Source: an uncultured Colwellia sp.
GTDB taxonomy: Bacteria; Pseudomonadota; Gammaproteobacteria; Enterobacterales; Alteromonadaceae
DNA length: 64,000 nt
Assembly: GCA_913062815.1 (NCBI GenBank)
Contig: CAJXWZ010000002.1
Coordinates: forward strand, 186,001 to 250,000
Direction of reading: 5' to 3'
Shown: in pieces, positions 17,397 through 25,509 of the stretch
Position numbering within the stretch: position 1 is the first letter of the stretch
Layout of the letters: the number at the start of each line of letters is the position of its first letter
Translations under genes and position numbers: made by a program
The notes under the pieces: generated by a model
What the model was told of the DNA's origin: nothing
What the model saw: the letters and a program-made list of their open reading frames with translations, nothing else
Database searches by the model: none

Positions 17397-18797
17397 TTAA
17401 ATATCTTCTCCAGTATCTTGGCGAAGATCACCCGCTGTTACGCCTAAGGCGTCAATAGCTTGTTCAATTTCATCGGTTTGTTGTACTAAAGCATTGATTA
17501 CCGCAACAACATTTTCTTGTTCAATACCTTCTTGAATCAGTACATCAAAAGGCGTACCTGTTTTCGCTTTGGTATCAATAACGGCAGCAGCAGACATGGT
17601 TGCTTCAAGTGAAGCGCGCAACGTGTTGGCAAGTTCATGGCTACCTTCCACCACTAATAAGTCGTAGATTGAAGCACCGGTAATGACTTCACCATCAATA
17701 CGTGTGTACTGGGCGTTAAAGCTGTTTTGCACACCTTTAGCATTTAAGAAAATATCTCTGTGCGTGTTATCACTAAAACATGAATGTTCATCTTCTTGCG
17801 AGTCAGTAGTTAAGGCAATGTTTATACGTTCGCCGGCTAATTCACCAAAGCTTAAACGACCCATACCCTCTAAAATTTTCGCTAACGACACATCGCCACC
17901 AGCAACAAAGTTGTTGTAATGTGAACCTGTTGCAGGCTCCCATGCTTCAGCAATCGGTGTTAAATCAGCAATCAATAAATCAGCAACGGCTGACAAGTAT
18001 TGACCACGACGAACACAAATGTTGTCAGTAACAATATTACCTGTACCTGAAGTACAATCGCCTACTGTGTTAGCATAATCAGATACAGGACGTTGGCCGC
18101 CACTGTTATCACGGGTACCAGCACCGGCTAAATCTTCATTTAAATCTTGACCCCAAAGTAAAAATTCAACCGCGTGGTAACCTGTAGTTACGTTACGTTC
18201 ATCTTCACCAAATTCAAAAGCACCCGCAATCGAAGCCGCATCAATAGTTGGGTATGCACTAGTGTTAGCAATAACATTGTCTGTTAAGGCGTTAGCAGGT
18301 GTTTCAGGGCCTGAATCGCCGTCAACTTCTACTGCAACATAATCAATAATTGCTTCGCCTAAAGGCCAGGCATTAATTTTACCTTCTGGACCGTCACCTT
18401 CTTCGCCTACCGTGCCATCATCTTTAAGGGCATCAATTGGACCAACACGGAAACGATAAACTTCAGTTTGTCCGTAAGGTTCACGTGCAGCCAACCAAGC
18501 TTGTTTCGCCGCTTGCATGTTGCTTGCCGTTGGTGTGGCAATAAACGTAGTGATCGCAGATTTCAACTCATATGCTGAAATTAGTGAATCTGAATATGCA
18601 GCATAAGCAATATTAGCGTTGGTGGTAATTACATCATCACGTGTAACAAACGTGCTTACGCCATCAGTACCGTTGGTACCGTCTACGCCAGCAATACCAG
18701 CAGCACCCGTTTGGCCGTCGTCACCATCATCTACACAGGCAGTCAAAGAACAGGCGACAAGTAATGCAACCGATACTTTTTTAAGATTCAAATTCAT
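17397..18797 (-). CDS. Imelysin-family iron-regulated lipoprotein (GxHxxE type)
   Basis: 466 aa from the Met at 18797. That start is preceded by GGAA at 7 bases and gives a proper lipoprotein signal (LTAC, Cys21). The longer open frame would begin inside the Fur-like site. A short collagen-like Gly-x-y stretch (~28-46) follows the lipid anchor. The imelysin domain carries G206-Y-H208-A-V-E211, the GxHxxE metal-site motif of IrpA/ICMP proteins, within GYHAVEFLLWGQD. Role: iron binding or uptake at the envelope, known for the family by regulation and structure but not fully defined. First gene of the operon down to 9438. Confidence 0.92.
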   Translation of the reverse strand: MNLNLKKVSVALLVACSLTACVDDGDDGQTGAAGIAGVDGTNGTDGVSTFVTRDDVITTNANIAYAAYSDSLISAYELKSAITTFIATPTASNMQAAKQAWLAAREPYGQTEVYRFRVGPIDALKDDGTVGEEGDGPEGKINAWPLGEAIIDYVAVEVDGDSGPETPANALTDNVIANTSAYPTIDAASIAGAFEFGEDERNVTTGYHAVEFLLWGQDLNEDLAGAGTRDNSGGQRPVSDYANTVGDCTSGTGNIVTDNICVRRGQYLSAVADLLIADLTPIAEAWEPATGSHYNNFVAGGDVSLAKILEGMGRLSFGELAGERINIALTTDSQEDEHSCFSDNTHRDIFLNAKGVQNSFNAQYTRIDGEVITGASIYDLLVVEGSHELANTLRASLEATMSAAAVIDTKAKTGTPFDVLIQEGIEQENVVAVINALVQQTDEIEQAIDALGVTAGDLRQDTGEDI

Positions 18798-18821
18798 TTT
18801 GATTTCCATAGCTAAGTTAAT

Positions 18822-18840
18822 AAGAATAATTATCATTTAC
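18822..18840 (-). promoter_or_regulatory. Fur-like site upstream of the imelysin operon
   Basis: AAGAATAATTATCATTTAC matches 13 of 19 positions of the Fur consensus, with the core AATTATCATT intact. It lies 25 bases before the chosen start of the first imelysin gene. A weaker similar stretch lies at ~18895-18915. Iron repression of the whole operon is the expected outcome. Confidence 0.6.
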
Positions 18841-18976
18841 GATTTTTTCAAGAAGTGTAATGAATTGTAATCGTAATAGCAAGCTTAATACGAATAGTTT
18901 TCATTTGATCTTATTGGGGAGGTATAAAATTTTAATATATCAATGGAAGCGCTTGGAATTTAAATGAAAATATTCA

Positions 18977-19945
18977 TTAATTATCACCACACACAAAAGC
19001 GTGGGTAACAATGTCACTGGTTAATAAGGCTTGGTTTTGCGGTAATGGCTCATTGCCCGCTAACAGGTAAATAACTTTTTGCCCTTGTTTGGCTAGTTCA
19101 ATGGCATGTTGAAAATTAATTAATATGGTTGAGGTAATTGCTTGTGGAAATTTTTCAGCGTCGCGGCGTACGTATTCTATTAAATCAATATTTACTTCGT
19201 CGTCGTAGAAGACCGCATCGGCAAATTGCATAGCGCGATGGGCATTCAAGGTAAGGTTGTCAGGGTTACCATCTTTAGTATGAATAAAAATAATTTCACC
19301 ACAGGGCGGGGCAATTTCTTGTTTAATACTGGCGATAAGTTGTTGCTCTGCTTGCTGCTGGTTACCATCAAGCACGGCTTGGCCAATTGGCCCTCGCAAA
19401 GTGTTTTCCCAAAAACTACGACGGTTGCGTAAACCTTTCACGCGCACCTTAACGTGTTCACGAAATTTATATGAAAAATCAGCAAGTTTGCCATAGGCCT
19501 GAGGCAAGGTTTTTTCAATTTGTTCGCGTAACATGCGAATTAAAATCGGCGAACTGCCAGAGCTAGAAAGCGCTATTATCATCGGGCTTCTGTCAATAAT
19601 TGCCGGTGTTATATAGGTGCATAATTCGGGTTGATCAACCACATTGGTCAGAATTTTCAGTTCGGTGGTTTCTTGATAAACAGCCTTATTCACCGACATA
19701 ATATCAGTGGCCGCAATAACCAAATTAATATCGGCTAAGTGACCAGCTTGATAATTATGTTGTAGCCACGTTAAGTTATGCAGGTTAATTAAACGTTCAA
19801 CCCCTGAGCATACACTTTGGCTCATTACGGTAATGTTGGTTGTCGACTTTAACAACAATTCAATTTTACGACTTGCAACTTCACCACCGCCAATCACCAT
19901 GGCAGAGAGCTTATTCGCATCAAGAAAAACAGGAAAATATTTCAT
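18977..19945 (-). CDS. Siroheme synthase N-domain (precorrin-2 dehydrogenase/ferrochelatase) with remnant methylase domain
   Basis: 322 aa. Residues 1-~205 match the CysG N-terminal module: NAD-binding VIGGGEVASRK, the catalytic-Asp segment NVVDQPELCTYITPAIIDRS, and the SSSGSSPILIRMLRE loop. That module oxidises precorrin-2 and inserts iron to make siroheme. Residues ~215-322 resemble only the beginning of the uroporphyrinogen-III methylase domain (TLNAHRAMQFADAVFYDDEV) but have lost its glycine-rich start (IFIHTKDGNPD) and everything after ~110 residues. Methylation must come from another gene. It starts 11 bases after the upstream binding-protein gene. Confidence 0.85.
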   Translation of the reverse strand: MKYFPVFLDANKLSAMVIGGGEVASRKIELLLKSTTNITVMSQSVCSGVERLINLHNLTWLQHNYQAGHLADINLVIAATDIMSVNKAVYQETTELKILTNVVDQPELCTYITPAIIDRSPMIIALSSSGSSPILIRMLREQIEKTLPQAYGKLADFSYKFREHVKVRVKGLRNRRSFWENTLRGPIGQAVLDGNQQQAEQQLIASIKQEIAPPCGEIIFIHTKDGNPDNLTLNAHRAMQFADAVFYDDEVNIDLIEYVRRDAEKFPQAITSTILINFQHAIELAKQGQKVIYLLAGNEPLPQNQALLTSDIVTHAFVCGDN

Positions 19946-19956
19946 TAGGTTTTAGT

Positions 19957-20724
19957 TTATTCGCTGTGCAGTGTGGTTACTAATTGCCACTTTTGTAAAA
20001 TTCGTTGGTATTGACCATTAGATTTTATGTCTTCAAGCGCATTTTGCAACTGTTCAATTAACTTTTTATCTGTGCCTAAACTGGCAGCAAGATATAAATC
20101 GGAAGCAATATCAGGTATTTGATAAACAATACCCACTTGACTAGGGTCTAAGTCTGCATCGGCAATTTCATACTTCCACAAAATATTGTTAGTAAAAGCT
20201 AAGTCTGTTCTTTTGCTATACAGCATATGCCAAAGCACTTGGTAATCACTGCTTAAATACATGTTTTTATTTTCAACGAAGCCCTTATTACGCAAATAGG
20301 TTTCGGCTAAATCTTGTCTTATACTACCAACGCTATATTTTTTAGCATCGTCTATTGAGTTAACTTTTATACCCTTGTTATTTTTCAAGGTGACTAAATA
20401 AGATTTGATCGAAAATAATTTCCCTACCCAAATAAATTTATCTTCTCGCTCCGCGCCTCTCAACATAGAAAAAATAAGGGTATTGTCTCGCTCTAAGGCA
20501 ATTTGATAACTACGGGCCCATGGCAGTATTTCTATTTTGGCGTCAATATCAGTTTTTACTAGCAGTAAATTAACGATATCGGCCATAGCGCCGGTAATCA
20601 CGCCATCATCATGAGCATATTGAAAGGGAGGAAGTTTTTCAGTAACGATGCGTAAGGGTTGAGCGTTTGCTAATGAAGAGCATAATAACAGTAACGTTAT
20701 TAATAAGGCGCTGAAACCGTTCAT
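19957..20724 (-). CDS. Periplasmic solute-binding protein, family 3-like
   Basis: 255 aa. Signal peptide (cleavage after LANA, ~21), then a two-lobed SBP_bac_3 pattern: LRIVTEKLPPFQY at the start, GAMADIVNLLL, and a hinge near SVGSIRQDLAETYL. No ABC permease or ATPase genes adjoin it. It may serve a distant transporter or be one of the stand-alone extracellular sensors common in Alteromonadales. GGGAGAAG is an excellent ribosome-binding site. It is likely co-transcribed with the siroheme-synthase-like gene 11 bases downstream; the functional link is not obvious. Confidence 0.82.
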   Translation of the reverse strand: MNGFSALLITLLLLCSSLANAQPLRIVTEKLPPFQYAHDDGVITGAMADIVNLLLVKTDIDAKIEILPWARSYQIALERDNTLIFSMLRGAEREDKFIWVGKLFSIKSYLVTLKNNKGIKVNSIDDAKKYSVGSIRQDLAETYLRNKGFVENKNMYLSSDYQVLWHMLYSKRTDLAFTNNILWKYEIADADLDPSQVGIVYQIPDIASDLYLAASLGTDKKLIEQLQNALEDIKSNGQYQRILQKWQLVTTLHSE

Positions 20725-20804
20725 TAACTTCTCCCTTAGTAGATATTTATATCTATCCTACTATGAAGACTTGGCTCTGTATAGTCGGTAAGTTAACGCT
20801 CACT

Positions 20805-21290
20805 TTATATCACAGACAGTTTTTCCTCACTAATGGCTAAACCGTTCGCATCGCCATAAATAAACTGGCCGGCGGTAAAGTTAAGGCCAGCAAAATTTAT
20901 CGCTATATTAACCTCGCCAACGCCTAATTTTTCAGTTTTTATTGGGTTACAACCTAACGCTTTTACGCCTAAAGGTAAGGTTGCTATGGTACCTGCATCG
21001 CGAATACAGCCATTAATAACTATGCCTTGCCAACCATTACTGACCGCTTTTTCAGCTAGCATGTCACCCAGCAAGGCTCTAGTTAAACTACCTTTACCGT
21101 CAACTACCATCACTTTACCGCTGCCATCAGTGGCCACTAATTCTTTCACTTTTGAATTATCGTTAAAGCAAGACACAGTAACAATTTCACCACTAAAAAT
21201 AGTGTTGCCACCATAATCGGTAAATACTGGCTCAGCTAATTGCAGTTGCTGTTCATAATGATCAAATAAATCAGGCAGAAGATCTAACAT
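20805..21290 (-). CDS. RraA-like protein (RNase E inhibitor / aldolase family)
   Basis: 161 aa from the Met at 21290. The open frame reaches 21407 but would overlap the divergent prmA start and add a hydrophobic extension absent from the family. The chosen start gives the usual N-terminus (DLLPDLFDHYEQQLQLAEPVF). Family signatures: YGGNTIFSGEIVTVSCFNDN, then GKVMVVDGKGSLTRALLGDMLAE and a GWQGIVINGCIRD segment holding the conserved GxxRD. RraA of E. coli binds RNase E; other members are class II aldolases. It is close in length to E. coli RraA, but a symbol is withheld because the function was not tested. Confidence 0.85.
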   Translation of the reverse strand: MLDLLPDLFDHYEQQLQLAEPVFTDYGGNTIFSGEIVTVSCFNDNSKVKELVATDGSGKVMVVDGKGSLTRALLGDMLAEKAVSNGWQGIVINGCIRDAGTIATLPLGVKALGCNPIKTEKLGVGEVNIAINFAGLNFTAGQFIYGDANGLAISEEKLSVI

Positions 21291-21392
21291 CAGTGTTTTA
21301 TCCGTAATAACAGAATTTGTTCCTACTCTAGCATCAATGAATGATAAACTAGCATCAAGCAAAATTATGATGACTATAAAACCGGATAAAAA

Positions 21393-22277
21393 ATGCCTTG
21401 GATACAACTTAGATTAAGCGCCAATGAAGAAACTGCAGAAAAATACAGTGATTGGTTATCAGCCTGTGGTTCACAAGCCGTTACCTTTATTGACGCCAAA
21501 GACACACCAATATACGAGCCATTACCCGGTGATGAAGTCACTTATTGGTCTAATACCGTGGTGATGGGCTTATTTGACGCTAGTCATGATATGGACAAGG
21601 TACTTAACTATTTAAAAAGTATTCACCCTGACAAAGCACAAATGCGCTACAAACTCGAGCAGCTTGAAGACAAAGACTGGGAGCGAGAGTGGATGGACAA
21701 CTTCCACCCAATGAAGTTTGGCGAACGTTTATGGATTTGCCCAAGTTGGTGTGAAGTACCTGAGCCTGACGCTGTGAACGTAATGCTTGACCCAGGTTTA
21801 GCGTTTGGCACCGGCACTCACCCAACTACCGCATTGTGTTTAACCTGGCTTGACGGCCTAGATTTAACCGGTAAAACCGTGGTCGATTTTGGTTGTGGCT
21901 CAGGTATTTTATCATTAGCCGCATTAAAACTTGGCGCTGAAAAAGTCATTGGTATTGATATTGACCCACAAGCACTACAAGCAAGCCTTGCTAACGCTAA
22001 GCGCAATAATGTTGACGACAGACTTGAGTTATTTTTACCGGCAGACCAACCAAGCCTCAAAGCGGATGTGGTGGTGGCTAACATTTTAGCTGGGCCACTA
22101 CGTGAGTTAGCGCCTACTATTATTGAATTTGTTGGTGACCAAGGTTTGCTAGCATTATCAGGCGTATTAGAAGAGCAAGCCCAAACCCTACAAAGCATTT
22201 ATGGCCAATGGTGTGACATGGCGCCGGTGAGTGTGCAAGAAGAGTGGGTACGTTTAAACGGCCAACGTAAGGTCTAA
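21393..22277 (+). CDS. prmA: Ribosomal protein L11 methyltransferase
   Basis: 294 aa, full family length. The N-terminal ~60 residues ([20 protein letters not shown]) form the L11-recognition domain. The Rossmann SAM site is [12 protein letters not shown] (163-174), preceded by the hallmark [15 protein letters not shown] (132-146) and followed by the NILAGPL motif. It trimethylates ribosomal protein L11. In many gammaproteobacteria prmA is followed closely by dusB and fis; here a 6-kb minus-strand block lies between them. Confidence 0.96.
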   Translation: MPWIQLRLSANEETAEKYSDWLSACGSQAVTFIDAKDTPIYEPLPGDEVTYWSNTVVMGLFDASHDMDKVLNYLKSIHPDKAQMRYKLEQLEDKDWEREWMDNFHPMKFGERLWICPSWCEVPEPDAVNVMLDPGLAFGTGTHPTTALCLTWLDGLDLTGKTVVDFGCGSGILSLAALKLGAEKVIGIDIDPQALQASLANAKRNNVDDRLELFLPADQPSLKADVVVANILAGPLRELAPTIIEFVGDQGLLALSGVLEEQAQTLQSIYGQWCDMAPVSVQEEWVRLNGQRKV

Positions 22278-22330
22278 ATTCTAACTCTAGCGCTAACGCG
22301 TTAAAACCAGAACAGTCTGGCTGATAGCAA

Positions 22331-22483
22331 TTAATGCGCTTTGTTAGTTGCTATTTCATCAGCGGATATCAAGTTACTTTCATCAACTGCATTACTTAAA
22401 TCTTCAGCGTTAGCGTGCAAATACACTAACGCGCTTAATACCAAAACAATGGTTGCATAGATTTTGCTATAAGCTTTTATCAT
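22331..22483 (-). CDS. Small exported peptide, unknown
   Basis: 50 aa from the Met at 22483, chosen because GGGAAAG lies 6 bases upstream. Residues 1-~24 form a signal peptide (KIYATIVLVLSALVYLHANA) with an A-N-A cleavage site, leaving an acidic mature peptide of ~26 residues (EDLSNAVDESNLISADEI...). Too short for family assignment. It lies 85 bases downstream of the GGDEF gene on the same strand and could be the tail of that transcript. Confidence 0.5.
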   Translation of the reverse strand: MIKAYSKIYATIVLVLSALVYLHANAEDLSNAVDESNLISADEIATNKAH

Positions 22484-22568
22484 GTTCTTTCCCAAAACTG
22501 CTACTACTACCAAATACAACGTTCAAATGGCACTTTGGTTGACAATAACAGGGGGAGTTTTTTTAGGG

Positions 22569-24350
22569 CTAAACCAGTTGTAAGTTAAATTGCTTGTCAG
22601 CGTCAACGACCGAAACTTGATTACGGCCTGCGCGTTTAGCGGCATAAGCGGCGCTGTCGGCGTCTGCCAATAATTTATCTAACTCAAAGCCACTGATGTG
22701 GGCATCGGTTACACCAAAGCTGGCAGTAATGGTAAAGATAAAACCAGAATCTTCGGTATTAATGTCTTCTATTGCTTGTCGGCACGCTTCAGCACGTTCT
22801 TGTGCGGTTTTTTTGTCGCAACTGGTTAATAAAATACAAAACTCTTCACCCCCTAAGCGGGCAAATAAATCATTTTTTCGGCCTAAGTTTTTACAGGCAG
22901 TTACGGCTTGCTGTAAAGCCCAATCACCACAGGCATGGCCGTAAGTATCGTTAATTTTTTTAAAGTGATCTAAGTCAAACATAATCAAACTCAGCTCTTG
23001 CTCGGCCGATTGACAATATTTTAAAGCTTTGCCAGCCAATTGGGTAAAGTGACCACGGTTAAATATACCGGTAAGCGCGTCATATTCGGCCAACTCTTTT
23101 ATACGTTTATGGGCTCTCAATAAACGCACGCCCCAAAACAGCAATACCGTCAGGGTAAGTACCAACACCATAATAATTAAACGGGTGTTTTCAGTATTTG
23201 CCTTGGTGAGTGCTCTTTCTGCGGTTAATAAGTTATTTTTTTGGTTCAGTAAATCAATTTGGCCACGTTGCTCTATGGCTTGATGTTCAGCCAGTTGAAA
23301 AGCTAAGTATTTTGCTTGGCTTTCATCATAATAAAGTTTATCGGCAATGGCGTATTTTTGATGATAAAGCAGCGCCAATTCATAATTTTGATGCGCTTGC
23401 GCGACTTCAAATAACAATTTATAAGACAATACCTTAGCGACAGAAGTACTACGATTTTGCTCTTTCTCTTGCTCAAGTGCTGCTAAGGCAAACTGAGTCG
23501 TTAGTTCATTGTTTTTATTGAACCAGTGGGCTTGTGCAATCAATGAATAGTATTCAGCAATAATAAATGGAAACTTAGTGTTTAACGTGTCTTGTAAGCT
23601 GGCATTTAATACTTGCAAAGCTTTACCTTGTTGATTGTTAGCAAGATGCATTTTTGCCACATACGACTTGATAAAACTAATTTGAAGATATTCTTTATTA
23701 ATGCGGCATAAACTGATGGCATTATTAATAATGGGGTCGGCAGCTGATAATTGCTGCAATTGAAAATAGGACTCTACTATCAAGCCTTTAGCAATACACT
23801 GATCTCTACCTTGGGTACTTTGCGATTCTACTTGTTTAGCATAAGAAAGGCCTAGTTCATATTGACCCATTTGGTTATAAAAGATACTAGTAATAATTAA
23901 GGCCAATTGATGGATTTTTGCGTCTTTTATTGATGATAACTCTGGTAATATGCTAGAAATTGTCGATAAGCCTTCAGTCCAATCTTGGTTATTTGCGTAC
24001 GTATTAAGGAGAGAAGTTTTAGCACGAAATTTTAGTAATCTGTCGGCATCAGAGTTGATCAATATGTTAGCTGAACTGATGGCTTGCTTCAACTGACCTT
24101 GATAAATGAGTAGGTAAAGGTTCAGGTAATCAAGATAGTACTGCTGAGATTCTGAAAGCTGATTTCTTTCTTGATTGAGTTCATTAATTAAAACCAAAAA
24201 CTGCTTAGGTTGACTGCTTCTGATATTGTCTGCATAGGTCAGTTTATCAGCAAAGCTAAAATTTTCATCAGCCGATAAAACAGGGCTGATGAAAAGTGTC
24301 ATCATAATGATGACACTGGCAATAAAACTTGTTAACAAGCTAATTTTCAT
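22569..24350 (-). CDS. TPR-containing membrane diguanylate cyclase (GGDEF)
   Basis: 593 aa. Signal peptide (~1-27), then a periplasmic region of ~340 residues with TPR-like helical repeats, a predicted coiled coil (~345-380), one membrane segment (LIIMVLVLTLTVLLFWGV, ~383-400) and a cytoplasmic GGDEF domain. The active site is G500-G-E-E-F504, with the inhibitory I-site RKND just before it, so an active, feedback-controlled c-di-GMP synthase is expected. It starts only 15 bases after the borosin-like precursor gene, so the two are probably on one transcript. No strong ribosome-binding site is visible. Confidence 0.9.
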   Translation of the reverse strand: MKISLLTSFIASVIIMMTLFISPVLSADENFSFADKLTYADNIRSSQPKQFLVLINELNQERNQLSESQQYYLDYLNLYLLIYQGQLKQAISSANILINSDADRLLKFRAKTSLLNTYANNQDWTEGLSTISSILPELSSIKDAKIHQLALIITSIFYNQMGQYELGLSYAKQVESQSTQGRDQCIAKGLIVESYFQLQQLSAADPIINNAISLCRINKEYLQISFIKSYVAKMHLANNQQGKALQVLNASLQDTLNTKFPFIIAEYYSLIAQAHWFNKNNELTTQFALAALEQEKEQNRSTSVAKVLSYKLLFEVAQAHQNYELALLYHQKYAIADKLYYDESQAKYLAFQLAEHQAIEQRGQIDLLNQKNNLLTAERALTKANTENTRLIIMVLVLTLTVLLFWGVRLLRAHKRIKELAEYDALTGIFNRGHFTQLAGKALKYCQSAEQELSLIMFDLDHFKKINDTYGHACGDWALQQAVTACKNLGRKNDLFARLGGEEFCILLTSCDKKTAQERAEACRQAIEDINTEDSGFIFTITASFGVTDAHISGFELDKLLADADSAAYAAKRAGRNQVSVVDADKQFNLQLV

Positions 24351-24365
24351 TGGTTGTAAAGTAGA

Positions 24366-24638
24366 TTAAAAACCAATGGCAAGCTGACCACTTGCTTCAG
24401 ATGAATCATCACTTTCACTTTCACTTTCACTTTCATCATCCTCCGCTGGGGCAACAAAACAAACAATATCAGGGCAAACGTCTAATTGACGTTCTAGTGA
24501 GGTGACATCTTTAGCGATTATAGCTGCGCTAATAGCAGCATCAATATTGTGCTCAGTTAATAATTGCTCAGTTGCGGCCGGCGTTTGTAAACTCGCATCG
24601 CTGGCTATTTGTGCAAGGGTATCAATTACAGTAGACAT
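24366..24638 (-). CDS. Candidate split-borosin RiPP precursor
   Basis: 90 aa, no signal peptide. Residues ~3-52 are predicted all-helical (IDTLAQIASDASL, then EQLLTEHNIDAAISAAII and TSLERQL), in the pattern of the borosin binding domain of split systems such as SonA of Shewanella oneidensis. Then comes a short hydrophobic segment, CPDIVCFVAPAED (55-67), where SonA-type peptides carry the N-methylated core. Unusually an acidic Ser-Glu tail (DDESESESESDDSSEASG) and GQLAIGF follow. CGGAG lies 8 bases before the ATG. It sits 49 bases downstream of the matching methyltransferase gene. Assignment rests on architecture and context; methylation sites are not predictable. Confidence 0.75.
   Translation of the reverse strand: MSTVIDTLAQIASDASLQTPAATEQLLTEHNIDAAISAAIIAKDVTSLERQLDVCPDIVCFVAPAEDDESESESESDDSSEASGQLAIGF
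24412..24435 (-). repeat. Hexanucleotide tandem repeat in the precursor gene
   Basis: Four exact copies of CTTTCA (plus strand), coding Ser-Glu dipeptides on the minus strand. The unit is a multiple of three, so slippage would lengthen or shorten the SE tract without a frameshift. Confidence 0.85.
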
Positions 24639-24687
24639 AGGTGTACTCCGTTTTTATTGTTGTGAATTTGTCAGTAGCTATAAAGCT

Positions 24688-25509
24688 TTATAACACTAGC
24701 CTTAGCTTAGGTCTATGATTACTTGGTGATTCTTGGCGATCAATTGCCGCTAACTTAGCTAAAACACTTTGGTTTGGCTGCAATTTTTCACTAGGTGGAA
24801 TCACCAAAGTGGTGTGCATAAAAAGCTCAGCATCAATTAAGTCAATCAATGCGATATGTTCAGCGCGCACAGTATCTATAGGTAATACCTTGGCTTGATA
24901 TAAAATTACTTGATGATCGCTTGGGTATGTTTCTAGCAGTAAATCGACCAGTACTTGCCGATAAGCTTTGCCCGTGGAGAACTTAGCTAATGATTTGTCG
25001 CCAGCCAAGCCTACTTGCCACAGCACTAAGTGAGCGGCAGGGTCAATATTGCGTTGATAAAACATAAATTGGCTGGTTTCTAAATTCATACAGCCGGTTT
25101 TACCGGGGTCTATGGCTAAATCGGCATAAAGGCAGTCTTCGGCAGAAATACCGGGCTCCATATGAGCAGTGAGCTGTTCAGCTTTGGCTTGCTTTATAGC
25201 TCGGTGGGCCACGCAAGCAAACACGCCGGGGTGGCCGTAAAACGCCGTGGTTACTTTTTTTCCCGCGCGCACCTCTACCAAAATGGCTTCTACCATTTCG
25301 TTGTAGGTAATATTGCGATTTTTACCTTCTTGATAACAGTATTGCAAACTTCGTACATCGGGGTGCATTTCTTCAAGCCAACGCTCGGTAATGCCGGTCG
25401 ACATCAGTGAAAATACCACATCAGCATGCGCTATATGGCTGGTGGCGATGGGGCTAATATGTGCGCCTAAGGTCATGCCCGTGCCGACACAAATTAAACT
25501 ACCGCTCAT
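24688..25509 (-). CDS. Split-borosin-type peptide alpha-N-methyltransferase (tetrapyrrole-methylase fold)
   Basis: 273 aa from the ATG at 25509, with AGGAG at 8 bases; a GTG three codons earlier is less likely. The N-terminus SLICVGTGM and the YGHPGVFA loop (91-98) are SUMT-fold signatures. The peptide-methylating subgroup is shown by Y57-x-Y59, K63-x-R65-x-x-T-Y69-x-x-M, matching the LYQYY..KxRxxTYxxM block of OphMA and SonM, and by MEPGISAEDCLYADL. These enzymes methylate backbone amides of a partner peptide with SAM. It overlaps the GNAT gene by 11 bases, and the precursor gene follows. A tetrapyrrole role is unlikely given these motifs. Confidence 0.88.
   Translation of the reverse strand: MSGSLICVGTGMTLGAHISPIATSHIAHADVVFSLMSTGITERWLEEMHPDVRSLQYCYQEGKNRNITYNEMVEAILVEVRAGKKVTTAFYGHPGVFACVAHRAIKQAKAEQLTAHMEPGISAEDCLYADLAIDPGKTGCMNLETSQFMFYQRNIDPAAHLVLWQVGLAGDKSLAKFSTGKAYRQVLVDLLLETYPSDHQVILYQAKVLPIDTVRAEHIALIDLIDAELFMHTTLVIPPSEKLQPNQSVLAKLAAIDRQESPSNHRPKLRLVL

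Noticed and set aside
21291..21407. Upstream extension of the RraA-like gene
   Set aside because: It would overlap the divergent prmA start and add a hydrophobic stretch foreign to the family. The Met at 21290 gives the normal N-terminus.
24688..25509. Methyltransferase as a cobalamin or siroheme biosynthesis enzyme
   Set aside because: The fold is shared, and a siroheme-synthase-like gene lies 5 kb away. However, the Tyr/Arg/Tyr block matches peptide N-methyltransferases, and the next gene has borosin-precursor architecture. No cobalamin genes are nearby.
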